A stretch of DNA of 64,000 nt from Aralia elata (lineage: Eukaryota; Streptophyta; Magnoliopsida; Apiales; Araliaceae), in assembly GCA_034770075.1 (NCBI GenBank), contig CM068384.1, positions 91,228,720-91,292,719 of the forward strand. Direction: 5' to 3'. This document shows positions 10,411 through 20,698 of this stretch, piece by piece (the first letter of the stretch is position 1; each line of letters starts with the position of its first letter). The notes under the pieces are model-generated. The model was given only the letters and a program-made list of their open reading frames with translations, was not told where the DNA came from and did no database searches. A program made the translations under genes and the position numbers.

Positions 10411-10420
10411 GTATTTATAG
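10411..10420 (-). promoter_or_regulatory. TATA box of FAS1 gene copy 1
   Basis: CTATAAATAC on the minus strand lies about 130 bases upstream of the ATG at 10281. The same box is kept at 34611-34620 before copy 2. Confidence 0.6.
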
Positions 10421-10446
10421 ATTGATGACTAGTAATCCTAATCCGA

Positions 10447-10470
10447 GTTGGAGTTGGAGTTGGAGTTGGA
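10447..10470. repeat. GAGTTG hexamer repeat
   Basis: About four tandem GAGTTG units are present here, against three in the duplicate near 34646. It lies just upstream of the FAS1 TATA box. Confidence 0.85.
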
Positions 10471-10504
10471 GAGACGGAATGTTATGTAGTTAGATTATTT
10501 CAAT

Positions 10505-10507
<3 letters not shown>

Positions 10508-10542
<35 letters not shown>
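10508..10542. repeat. (AT)n microsatellite
   Basis: This is a run of AT units upstream of FAS1 copy 1. The matching tract in copy 2 (34724-34781) is longer. Confidence 0.95.
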
Positions 10543-10546
<4 letters not shown>

Positions 10547-11009
10547 CTCTTAGTTGCTTGAGATACAAGCTTATTATTGGCGACCGCCTCTACTAAATTC
10601 ATTGTAAAAAAGATGCTTTTAGTAATTTTAATACCCACCCACCGACTTAATAATCTTACTATTTTAGTATTTAGTTTAATGTGAGAATTTATTTAGCATA
10701 TTGTTTAATTTTAATTGAAAAAAAAAGAGATTTAGTTTGCGAAGAAAATTAAAAAAGGAACATATATTTATTATGTTTATTTTTTATTTGGTAGAAGAAG
10801 TTTAAGAGTATTGGAGACTATGAGAATGCTTTATTTTATGGAAAGAACTTCTCTCTTACGACCATTAATATATATTACTTGTTTAATTACCATGCAAGGC
10901 ACAAACTGTTTTAATATATATTTTTATATAAAAGAGTATTAATAAATAATGATAATAACATTAGAAATCTTGCAACAAAATAAATTTTGATTAATCATTA
11001 TTTATGGAG

Positions 11010-11815
11010 CTTCTTTATTTCAAATTTATTCGAAATACATGTTTTATGCGATTTTTGATCTACTTTGAATAGAATATTTCATTGATGTGCCAGTTATTAC
11101 TAACAATATTTACTTGCAATTTTATGAAATTTATGAAACCTTTTAAAAAATAAAATTTTAAACTACTTGTGAACAGTTCTTGCCTTAGTGAAGTTTAGTT
11201 AATGTTATATTATAATTTCAACTCAACGACCTAATTTTGCATAAAATATATTTAATTTTTTTTATATAAAATTCTAAAATGAAAAACTTAACCGTAAAGA
11301 GTAAAACTATGTTATTAAGTAGTCTTAGTTAAGTTTAGCTCATCCATAACATTAGATTCTTTTTTGCAATATATTATAACTATATATGTATAGTGTTTTA
11401 TTTTTGGTGCAAAATATTATAGGTGTCTGAAGAGTTATAAATAAATACTTATTTTAGGACTTGTTCCAATCCTTATACAGAGATATTAATTTTTGAGATT
11501 ACAATACTTTTCTGAATAGTTATATGTGAATTATGAATGCATTCTAATCATTTTTTACAACCTTATGATATAGATTCAATTTTTAATTTACATTTTAAAC
11601 TATTTTATATAAAGTTATAAAGTTTTATTTATTAAAGAGGTATGAGTATCATTTTGAATTTTATAAGAAATTGATTGCGGACAGACAAATATCACTTTTT
11701 AATATATAATATACACTTCTATAGTAATATATGTTATAACGGACAAAAATATGCACTTTTTGATTTATAATTATATATTAAAAAAATTGTAGACATATAT
11801 TTATGTGTTTATATA
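11010..11815. other. AT-rich intergenic DNA
   Basis: No gene, RNA or defined repeat is seen. It starts at the duplication breakpoint and ends at the ATATA target site of the LTR element. Confidence 0.6.
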
Positions 11816-12461
11816 TGTGGGCCCAAGTGCATATTAGGGTTCACATGACCTAATTGAAATAAATGTACAAATTAGGGTTCATGTGACCTAATTAAATGTA
11901 CAGATTAGACGGAAATAAATGTGCTAGACCCGGGGAGGTCTCCACGTGTTCCAAGGCAGAAGACTCGTGGATGCGACCCATTTTGGGAATTGATTGAGGG
12001 ATTGGATTTGTGGCTAGAAGAATAGGGCAATTTGAGCATTACTTTGATGATTAAAGGGCATTTCTGGAATTTTCCCTTTAAAACATGACTAAAAGATATT
12101 TCAGAAATTTTTCTTAAAACATGTGCCTGGCATGTGACTATTTCACAGGAAAGCTCTATAAATAGCCCATCTATTCTAAGAAAAGGGGATCGCTCTCAAG
12201 ACATTATACTTAGACTCTTGGAAGCTCATTACACTTAGAACTCTCTCCCAACTCGAAGACTCAAGAAGGCTCTTGGAATCCCTGCTACCCTAACCCGGTT
12301 TCCGGATTTTGAGAGTTCTGCCACGTGTCATTGGAGTAATCGCCCACCTGTTTTTCTCCCCTCTTCAGTCAATCAATCAATTTCGTGCTCTTCGTGGATT
12401 TCTCTCCTCTTCAGCCAACACGAAACCCTAACCCTAGCAAGGCGTAATTTCCTTGCCCACA
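11816..12461 (+). repeat. 5' LTR of element A
   Basis: It runs from TGTGGGCCCAAGTGC to CCTTGCCCACA. A likely promoter TATA (CTCTATAAATAGCCC) lies near 12154. Confidence 0.9.
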
Positions 12462-12467
12462 TTTATT

Positions 12468-12485
12468 TGGCAACTCTGCTGGGGA
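12468..12485 (+). other. Primer binding site of element A
   Basis: TGGCAACTCTGCTGGGGA lies 6 bases after the LTR. It differs by one base from TGGCGACTCTGCTGGGGA in copy B. I cannot name the matching tRNA with certainty. Confidence 0.65.
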
Positions 12486-12506
12486 GGTGTAGAATCCGTG
12501 AAGGGT

Positions 12507-14308
12507 ATGCCCACAACTCGAAGTGGGAGAATTACAGGAAGAGTTTCACCGACAACAAGCATCACTTCACCGGATCCGATTTCAAGACAAGCAAATCTAG
12601 TGTTCCAAAGCGCGAATCTGGATTTTGATCAACCCATCTTAGAAGACGTTTCGGAAGGAAGTTCAACATCACCTCAAATGGCTGATCAACAACAAACCGG
12701 TGCTAGACAGACAAACACGGGAAGGCAAGGTGAGGAAGTAACTGGAGCGTAGACAACTGCGAATGCTGTGCAGATGGAGATGCTCAAGGCATTACAGGAG
12801 GCACGAGAAGGCCAAGGGATGATGATGACCATGATGCTGGAAATGCAGAGGAAACAGGAAGAGATGGAGAATTTCCGCCAGCAGTTGATGCAAATCCCCA
12901 CTTTCAGGGCTATGTTCCCAGGAAGTTCGCAGGGGGAACAAGCAGAAGTGGAGGACAACAGCAACAACAAAGAGAATCAGACTGTGCCTCCAACAACGGA
13001 GAGTCAGCAGATTCCAATCATCAACTTGGAGCCCCAAAACAGTGGTGATGGGCCACTACTCAGATTGGAAGCACGTCAGCCTCAGCCCAACATCATCCCG
13101 ACTACTCTCCCAGCATTTTCACAAGTGCAGATACCGACCATCCCGAGCCATATCCAACGAACAAGCCAACAAGCACTACTGATATAAATTATGCAGGATG
13201 CAAGTGGACACCAGCCAATTTCCTTACCATACACACCACATATGCATCAATACATCACAGCCCCTCAAAGAGTCCATACCACGAGCCAGTATATGACGAA
13301 GGATGATATGATCGATGTGATCAATCAACTTCGCAAGCACACATCCTGACCTTCAGAATTGGACTTTACTTCATCCTACCCGGCACACATACGGAGACAA
13401 CCTTACCTGGCAGGGTATATTGAGCACCCCCCGCAGTTCTCAAAGTATAACGGGGAGAAAGAGAATGCCAGGGAGCACATTGCTAGGTCCGTGGAGTCGA
13501 TGTCTCCATGGTTGGGTTATGATGAGGTGAATAACCATAATCTGTTAATGAGGGAATTCAACAAGACCTTGACGGATAGTGTCTTTAGTTGGTACTACAA
13601 CTTGGAGAAGGGATCAGTCCATGATTAGGATGATCTAAAATTGTAATTTTTTAAGAAATTTTTCTATGTGCAGAAATAGGTAACTATTATAGAGCTGATG
13701 CGATTTAAGCAAAAGCCGAATGAGGAGCTGTCAGATTATGTGGACAGATTCAGGGCCCAAACACAGAAGTGTGTCGAGCCAATTGAGGAGAAGAACTTGG
13801 TTAGCATATGCAACAATGGTGCTCTAGACTCCTTCAAGCCCCATCTCATTACAAAAGCCTGTGATTCATTTGCAACCCTCTCATCCTTCGCACAAGATTT
13901 GGGAAGAATCGTGATAGTGCCCATCAGCCATGTGATGGTTACATGGAAGGGTAAGAGAACAACAACTGTGGCTTTGGCTGATTCTCAGTCAAAACCTCAA
14001 GGGGGCAAGAGGGAGAAGAACGAGCGAAATTTTGAACGAAGTAAAGGAAGACTTGGAGGCAAGTATACCAAGATGTCAGTTCCAGAGGCTATCACATGCA
14101 GTGAGAAGGCATTCAGGGGCCTGTACGAACAATGGTTGAGCACGGAGTGGTGAAACCTCTAAGGCCAAAATTTGTGGTGATGGAAGAGATAAAAAGAAGA
14201 TCGGATTTCTGTGTGTACCACCAGTACGCAGGACATTCCACTATGGATTGTTACAGTCTGCGGAGGATATACCATGAGAAGCTGGCAGCCAGAAAAATCG
14301 AACTGTGA
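12507..14308 (+). pseudogene. Retrotransposon Gag, decayed (element A)
   Basis: The frame starts at ATG 12507 (MPTTRSGRITG) and parallels the better copy in element B. It has a coiled or charged Gln/Met-rich region, the retrotransposon gag domain (WLGYDEVNNHNLLMREFN, FSWYYNLEKGSVHD) and a Tat-type zinc motif CVYHQYAGHSTMDC near 14210. Several stops break it, near 12751, 13186, 13348, 13627, 13644 and 13678; against copy B these are explained by C-to-T or G-to-A changes. A one-base loss near 14144 shifts the zinc motif out of frame. It cannot make full Gag. Confidence 0.8.
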
Positions 14309-14469
14309 AAAGAAAAGCAGTGTGTATGACAAGCCACTTCCAAACCATAAAGAAAAAGAAACATGCAACACTATTACCCATGGTGTAGCCCCAGAAGTCG
14401 AAAGGATGGAAAATTTGAAAATGAGCAAAAGAAGAAGAACTCAAAGGTTCCCCTTCTAGGGTTCGGCCT

Positions 14470-15180
14470 CTAGGGGGCACACTCCTGTTTGAGTTCCGAT
14501 GTGATTTCCTGATCGAACCTTGGTTATCGTGATGATCAAGACTAAGGAAAGTGACGAAAAATACATGGAGGCTTAGAGATGATCTCCCTCAAGTCCTTCG
14601 AGACATAAAAAGCTACTCAAAAGGGCCAAAGGTCGTGACGCCATGGCTGATGCTATGCTAAAGCCGCATGAAGGCAAGAAGGATGAAGGCTCATACTAGA
14701 TTTCAAGGAACACGATCAAGGGCCACAATAGCCTATTCAAGATAATAGGCTTTAGTAGCATACAACAAGCAAGCATCAAGAATCAATAGTTGGTGCTCAT
14801 GTCGAAACTATGAGAAGTTTTGTTATGCAAACTTTATCAACACAAGATGATGGACAACCCAAATACTGGCTCTACCATCGAAAGATCTCAAAACTATAAA
14901 GACGAGAATATCAAAAATCCACCCAAGATGGTGGTCCACTAGAAAATGGTGGTTGAAGTACTCAAGAATATCCCTTGCCAAGAAATTGGATGACCAAGGG
15001 AGGAGACACAAGAATTGACGAATTAAAAATCCACTCAAGATGGTGGTCCACTCTGAATGGTGGCCAAGTCCTCGTAGATTGCACTTGCCAAGAAATTAGA
15101 TGACCAAGTGACGAGGCACACAACTTAAGCCCTTATGAAACCCTATACACCAAACAATTAGCACGACGTACCAAGAGATA
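14470..15180 (+). other. Internal non-coding region of element A
   Basis: No protein is seen. Roughly 14396-14957 is absent from copy B, where a 34-base A tract stands in its place. A direct repeat of about 110 bp with TGCCAAGAAATTGGATGACC occurs near 14980 and 15090. Confidence 0.6.
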
Positions 15181-15187
15181 AAGCACA

Positions 15188-15346
15188 AGTTATACTTTCA
15201 ACTTTAAAAGTAATCGAGGCACCTGACTATAAGTCCTCAAAGTTATACTTTCAACTTTAAAAGTAATCGAGGCACCTGACTATAAGTCCTCAAAGTTATA
15301 CTTTCAACTCTAAAAATAATCGAGGCACCTGACTATAAGCCTTCAA
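15188..15346 (+). repeat. 53-bp tandem repeat, three units (element A)
   Basis: Units start at 15189, 15242 and 15295 (GTTATACTTTCAACT... GGCACCTGACTATAAG). The family member B has five units. Confidence 0.9.
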
Positions 15347-15954
15347 ACCCGAGAAAGTTACACTTTATCTCTAAAAATGGCGAACGTTATGCTTTATTCG
15401 ACAAAAGCAAAATCTATTATTATTATCTTTATGAAATTTTTTGAAACGTTGTGCTTTTTGTTAAAAGCAATATGATTATTAATAATAATGTCAAACTTTC
15501 ACTTATACTTGAATATTCTTTGATTTTAAAAGTATGGATTCAAGTGTTAGTTTGCGAGAAAACGAAAGAAAGCATGTTACTTAAAAAATGGCATGTTTAC
15601 TCTCACTATTATGAATATTGTTGTCTTAGAGTATTAATTTGAATAACTTATGATTCAATGTTAAACATTGGGTCTTAAGGAAAAATTCAAGTTAAAGGCA
15701 ATCAATAATGCTAAAGAAACTCTATTATGATAAATGACATATAAATGAGTTCTTTGATACAGGAAATAACAAAAAGCTACAAAAAGCCATACCTAGAAGT
15801 AAGGAGATCCAGCCCAGCACGAAAAGGAGAAATGTCAAGGCCAACAAGTTATCAACCTTACAACTCAGATATCTAAGTCCTCTGTTCATAGAGAACGGAG
15901 AGAAAGACTGTGCATCTCAAGAACAAAACTTATAAGTTGAGCTAATAAGAGGGT
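15347..15954 (+). other. Internal AT-rich region of element A
   Basis: No coding region is supported. A short frame at 15451-15642 is not conserved in copy B. Confidence 0.5.
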
Positions 15955-17573
15955 CTAGAAGGAGGCCTCATGAATATGTAGCCGATCAAGTATCTGTGGG
16001 AACCAAACTAGGAGACGCGTGAGACTTTCCTGACTGGAGGAATAAACCTGGAAATCCCTCAAAGGAACAAGCTCTCCGGTTGGATTGAAGGAAGCTATAG
16101 TAAGAGCCACTTGGGAAGCAATCATGATATTCATCGGGAGAGGGGCTGCACAAATCATGGGCTTAGAGAATGCATGTAGCTCCACGACATCTTTGTTGTT
16201 GGGTGGATAGCCGAGGTCACTAAAAGGCGAGGTGGCAGAATCAAGATGAAGAGAGTCAAATAAGGCGAGCCTCTCAATGGGCAAAGAAAGTAAAACATCG
16301 ATGCCCCCACCCAAAGAACTAGCAATTGTACCCTCCCTGTCAGGTGAAGCCTCGGGAGAATCTTTCTGGGGAGGATGGAAATCAACAATAGGTTTCGAAG
16401 GATTCCCCCTCGGGGGAGGAGGATTAACTGTCATAATAGCATCAACATCAATATGGGTGTCACCGGTACCCTCCAAGCTGTCATGAGAAGATGTTATATG
16501 TGGGCGTGAAGATGGAACTGTACTAACCACAGCAGGACCTAAGCCCACATCAGACATAGAATCGTCAACATTAAGGCTGACATGATCATCATGAGGTGAG
16601 GAAGACTCGACAACAATCATGTTATGTTAGGGAGGCTCACAAGTAGTGGAGGTCGCCACCTCACTTGCCGTACCCATAAGAAATCTAATGGGAACATCAT
16701 CATCATCATCATCATTCTCGGTAATCTAAAAACAAGGATCTTCGGCTTTACTCTAGAGTAAGTAACTCTCATCTCCCCGACAGCAGAGGATCCTGGGGGA
16801 GGAACTCGAGTAGGTACCCGAGATGAAGTCTGAAAGGATTGTGTCACCATGAAATCATGAAGTATAATTACCAGCCCGCCTGAAAGTCTCTATCAAGTAT
16901 GCAACGCACTCGGTATCCCTATGAGACAGACTGGATGGGCTACAAGAAGCTGAAGCAATAACAGGAAGACTTCAAGATATATATAATCTAGAATAAGAAC
17001 ATAATTTGAAAAAAAAGAAAAGGAAGCAGACACCCTCTAGAGTATGGGTGAATTCCCCCCAAACAGTAACGAATGTGCATGAAGAAAAGCACCAGCGGAA
17101 AATCAACATAGTAAGGGTGTCATGATCCTGCTGGATACGTAGATCCCTACATAGCAGAATGCCCTACATAGCTGAATGCCCTACATAGCTGAATGTAGCG
17201 ATATATGCCCGCACTCTTTAGTATAGCCTTATTCTCAGTATTCGCGAGGATCTCGTCGGTTCAATGTTGCCATCCCTGAAGGCGGCCAGATGAGTCAGAC
17301 AGGAAGCGAAAGGGACTAAAAGGGTATTCTTGTTTCTCTATGCACATGCGGGAAATGCGACCAGAATGGGGGAAGTCGTCCCAACCTCCGCAAGTCGCGA
17401 CATAAAGAAACAAGCCTTCTTTCTCTAGTGAAGAAAAAGTTATGCGATCGTAAGTCTTCAGGCCCAAAAAAGAGAGCCTTTCCCCAATAATTGACGAAGG
17501 GAGTTACCCTGGAAGTCTTCAAGTCTTCAGAGCATCTGGTAGACGAGGCCTGCAAGTAAGGAAGACTCCACAT
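15955..17573 (-). pseudogene. Antisense open reading frames of element A
   Basis: On the strand opposite to gag, frames follow one another at 17573-17261, 16850-16617 and 16620-15955 (221 codons). The predicted products are conserved in copy B: WGLPYLQAS or WSLPYLQAS..., TQSFQTSSRVP...PPGSSAVGEM, then SSSPHDD...SLNVDD...SRPHITSSHDSLEG. The last is Ser/Pro-rich and looks disordered. I recognise no domain. Extra sense or antisense frames between pol and the 3' LTR are known in Tat-lineage gypsy elements, so this may be such an extra gene, now broken by shifts and a (CAT)n run near 16700. Conservation may also simply reflect recent common descent. Confidence 0.45.
17146..17195 (+). repeat. 17-bp triplicate
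   Basis: CCCTACATAGCTGAATG occurs three times in tandem, the first with one change. The region is deleted in copy B. Confidence 0.8.
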
Positions 17574-17949
17574 AAGGGTACTAAGGATGTCAAGTAAAAC
17601 ATATGAACTTGGGTATATTTACCATGACAAGGGGAGAATCTGAGATTTGTACTTGAGAATACCTGAAAAGAAGAAGAAATGAAGTCAGAGAATGATCAAA
17701 ATCACAATTATGAAAGAAAAATAAGATTTGAAATTTTTCTAAAAAACTTCGGACAGCCAAAATGCATCATTCGGAGCCATTTTTTGGGTTATTTTGGTAT
17801 GCATCATGGCCACTGGCCATGATTTTTGAAGTACTCGTCGATACGGTCGTTTTGATATATTATAGGTCCCGAGACTCCAAACGGAACAAAAGTTATGGTC
17901 AAAACAGCGATCACGATTCTCAATGTTCATATTTTGGTAACATTTTTTT

Positions 17950-18112
17950 CTAGGGTTCACCCCCTAGGGTTCGGCCCCTCTAGGGTTCGGCCCACTAGGG
18001 TTCGGCCTTCTGTAAAAAAAATTGCTCAACTTCCCCTATAGGGTTCGGCCCCCTATAGGGTTCGGCCCCCTAGGGTTCGACCACCTATAAGGTTCGGCCC
18101 CCTAGGGGGATT
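17950..18112 (+). repeat. TAGGGTTCGGCC short tandem array (element A)
   Basis: About eight imperfect units of CCTAGGGTTCGGCCC occur with a few spacers. The same motif appears singly at 14456 and near 18375, and as a larger array in copy B. Confidence 0.85.
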
Positions 18113-18679
18113 TCTTTTGTGTACCTTGGAAATTCTGATACTTCACAAATTAATTTTTCGGACCGAATGCTTCTTTGTCACAATAAATATTGTATTTTTC
18201 TTTATTATCCGAGGGAACCCTACCGAGATATAATCCAAGTAACGAGGCTCGGAAGACAAAAGAAAAGCTACAATGACCTGAAAAGAAACGTAGGAGAAGC
18301 AAGTCAAGACGAAGTTTGGAAGAAAGTACTCAAATAAACTGAAAAATTGAAAGAAAAAGAAGAAGGAAAGATGACCCTATAGGGTTCAACTCTTAGGATT
18401 CGGCTCTATAGGGGTGGAATTGCTTTCTTACTTCTTTTCTAAGATGAGGAACGTTTGTTTGACGACTTCTTGGTGATCTTCAGACTTGAAGGAGGAGAGA
18501 AAATGCCAAGACAAAAAAATTACACGATGAAAAGAAAAGTCTAAGTGACTTTGAGCATACTTCTGAATAAAAATATATGTTTTCGAAATTTGTTTAGATT
18601 TAATATTTTAATGGAATTTCGAAAAAAAATATACATATATTTGATATCTGATATTTTATGCCTAACAATAGAAAATTTT

Positions 18680-18752
18680 CGAAATTAATATACATATATA
18701 TATATATATATATTAATTAATATATATATATATATATATATATATTAATTAA
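18680..18752. repeat. (AT)n tracts with TTAATTAA interruptions
   Basis: These are two AT runs separated by ATTAATTAAT, near the 3' LTR of element A. Confidence 0.9.
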
Positions 18753-19126
18753 GAAAAAAGATCTTGCTTTATAAAATTCTAATAAAGGAAGATTTTGTTT
18801 CCAAGTAATAAAATAAGATTTGATTATTGGATTTTATTTAGCGATATCTGATGATCTTCCTTGTTTTAATTCTCAAAAAATAAGGAAATAAATATTGAGC
18901 AAAATGAGGAAGCTTTCAGATGATCTACCAAGAGGTTCAAGGAAGAGCCCTTCTAGGTCTTGCCTCATTAGGGTTTAACCCTAATGGTTTGGCCCCTAGG
19001 GGTTCTCTCTTCTAGAATTCTTGTGTTCAAGACTTGGACAAGTGGAGTCAAACAAAATCATTCAAAAACTTGGAGTATTTTGCACGAGTGTCTCTCGGGA
19101 ATCGTGACTCTCGCGCAGGGGACAAA

Positions 19127-19771
19127 TGTGGGCCCAAGTGCATATTAGGGTTCATATGACCTAATTGAAATAAATGTACAAATTAGGGTTCATGTGACCT
19201 AATTAAATGTACAGATTAGACGGAAATAAATGTGCTAGACCCGGAAAGTCTCCACGTGTTCCAAGGCAGAAGACTCGTGGATGCGACCCATTTTGGGAAT
19301 TGATTGAGGGATTGGATTGGTGGCTAGAAGAACAGGGCAATTTGGGCATTACTTTGATGATTAAAGAGCATTTCTGGAATTTTCACTTTAAAACATGATT
19401 AAAGGATATTTCAGGAATTTCCCTTAAAATATGTGACTGACATGTGACTATTTCCCAAGAAAGCTCTATAAATAGCCCCTCTATTCTAAGAAAAGGGGAT
19501 CGCTCTCAAGACATTATACTTAGACTCTTGGAAGCTCATTACACTTAGAACTCTCTCCCAACTCGAAGACTCAAGAAGGCTCTTGGAATCCCTGATACCC
19601 TAACCCGGTTTCCGAATTCTGATAGTTCTGCCACGTGTCGTTGGAGTAATCGGCCACCTGTTTTTCTCCCCTCTTCAGTCAATCAATCAATTTCGTGCTC
19701 TTCGTGGATTTCTCTCCTCTTCGGCCACCACGAAACCCTAACTCTAGCAAGGCGTAATTTCCTTGCCCACA
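19127..19771 (+). repeat. 3' LTR of element A
   Basis: It begins TGTGGGCCCAAG right after a G-rich polypurine tract (GCAGGGGACAAA, 19115-19126) and ends CCTTGCCCACA, followed by the ATATA duplication. Confidence 0.9.
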
Positions 19772-19900
19772 ATATATTTATAATTTTGCAGAATTAAAAT
19801 GCTAGCAATAACTTTATTTAGATATTAAAGACTTAATAATTGATCTCAAATGACAAAAAGAAAACATAGTAGTGTACAATGAAATGAGATGATATTTGTC

Positions 19901-20215
19901 GATGAGGTCTTAGCCAAGTGGTTAAGACTGAGGTACTTGACCTTTAGGTTTCAAGTTCGATTATTACTTTGAGTAAGTTTATTCTTTCTTTTGACCTTTA
20001 GGTCTCACGTCGATTCTCACTTCGGGTGAGTTTATTTCTTTTTTTTTGTGAAGCTTGTCTCCTCTTTATGTGAGGCTTGTTTGTTAGTTAATGTGAAACT
20101 TGTTTCCTCTTTATGTGAGACTTGTTTGTGAGTTAATTTCTTATTCTTGTTGTGAGATTTGATTGATGATGTACTTGATTACGAAATTATATTAATTGTA
20201 TTTCTAAAAAAGTGG
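19901..20215 (+). mobile_element. tRNA-derived SINE-like element
   Basis: TAGCCAAGTGG (19911-19921) fits a polymerase III A box and AAGTTCGATTA (19953-19963) a B box, about 40 bases apart as in tRNA-derived SINEs. A full tRNA cloverleaf and a proper acceptor stem are lacking. Downstream GTGA..CTTGT repeats of about 50 bp (20047-20140) resemble the body of plant Au-type SINEs. The right end is uncertain. Confidence 0.5.
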
Positions 20216-20350
20216 GGCTTTGGAAAAAAAAGGAGGGGATATTTAACAAAAAGAGAGAATAGGAGGGAAGAGGGAAAAAATGTTATGATCTAGATTCATA
20301 TTATTAATAATTTATTAGTGATAGATTTTATTTTAAATAATTTTGGGCTC

Positions 20351-20393
<43 letters not shown>

Positions 20394-20698
20394 ATAGAAG
20401 AAGTTGAAAATATTTATTGCACTAATTTATAGGTGGTAATTGTTTTTTAATAATTTTGGACTCTACATAAAATGAAAAGATAAGATGAAAGTAAGAAGTT
20501 TATTAGCTTTAGATTATTATTATTATTATTATTATTATTGTTGTTGTTGTTGTTGTTGATAGAATAAGTTTAAAAATATTAGAGTCTATGAGAATGCTCA
20601 ATTTTGTGAGAGCGAACATGGGAGTTCAATTTAGTGAGAGCGAACGTAGGAGCTTCTTACATACTACCGTTATATATTATGTATTGTGTAGATAATTT
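20216..20698. other. Intergenic DNA with microsatellites
   Basis: It holds an (AT)n run at 20352-20390 and a (TTA)n/(TTG)n compound run at 20516-20560. The segment GAGAATGCTCAATTTTGTG near 20590 resembles DNA downstream of the FAS1 duplication, so an older repeat is shared. No gene is seen. Confidence 0.6.

Larger units (their letters stand above)
7136..11009. repeat. Segmental duplication, copy 1
   Basis: This 3.9-kb segment matches 24783-35256 in the same orientation once the LTR element at 26529-33315 is removed. It starts inside the Mutator-like element (ATAAAAAAATTGTATATGG) and ends at TTATGGAG (11009 and 35256), after which the two copies diverge at once. It holds an ankyrin gene and a FAS1 gene, both on the minus strand. 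Differences by eye are few: a Stowaway MITE here, small indels and (AT)n length. Confidence 0.95.
11816..19771 (+). mobile_element. Non-autonomous gag-only LTR retrotransposon (TR-GAG type), older copy A
   Basis: The element is complete: 5' LTR 11816-12461, 3' LTR 19127-19771, and a 5-bp target duplication ATATA (11811-11815, 19772-19776). Inside are a primer site, a broken gag, 53-bp tandem repeats, antisense open frames and a polypurine tract. No protease, RT, RNase H or integrase can be seen. It resembles the TR-GAG class described in plants, which must borrow polymerase from autonomous relatives. The gag zinc motif is of the Tat-lineage gypsy kind. I count about 28 LTR differences by eye, roughly 4%, so it is clearly older than copy B. 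Confidence 0.9.

Noticed and set aside
12420..12445. Telomere-like AACCCTAACCCTA
   Set aside because: Only two units occur, inside LTRs; this is a telobox-like promoter word, not a telomere.
15955..16620. Host gene on the minus strand
   Set aside because: It lies wholly inside an LTR element and recurs at the same place in the related element B.
19901..19970. Possible tRNA gene
   Set aside because: A and B boxes are present, but the acceptor stem and full cloverleaf do not form; the longer repeated body points to a SINE.
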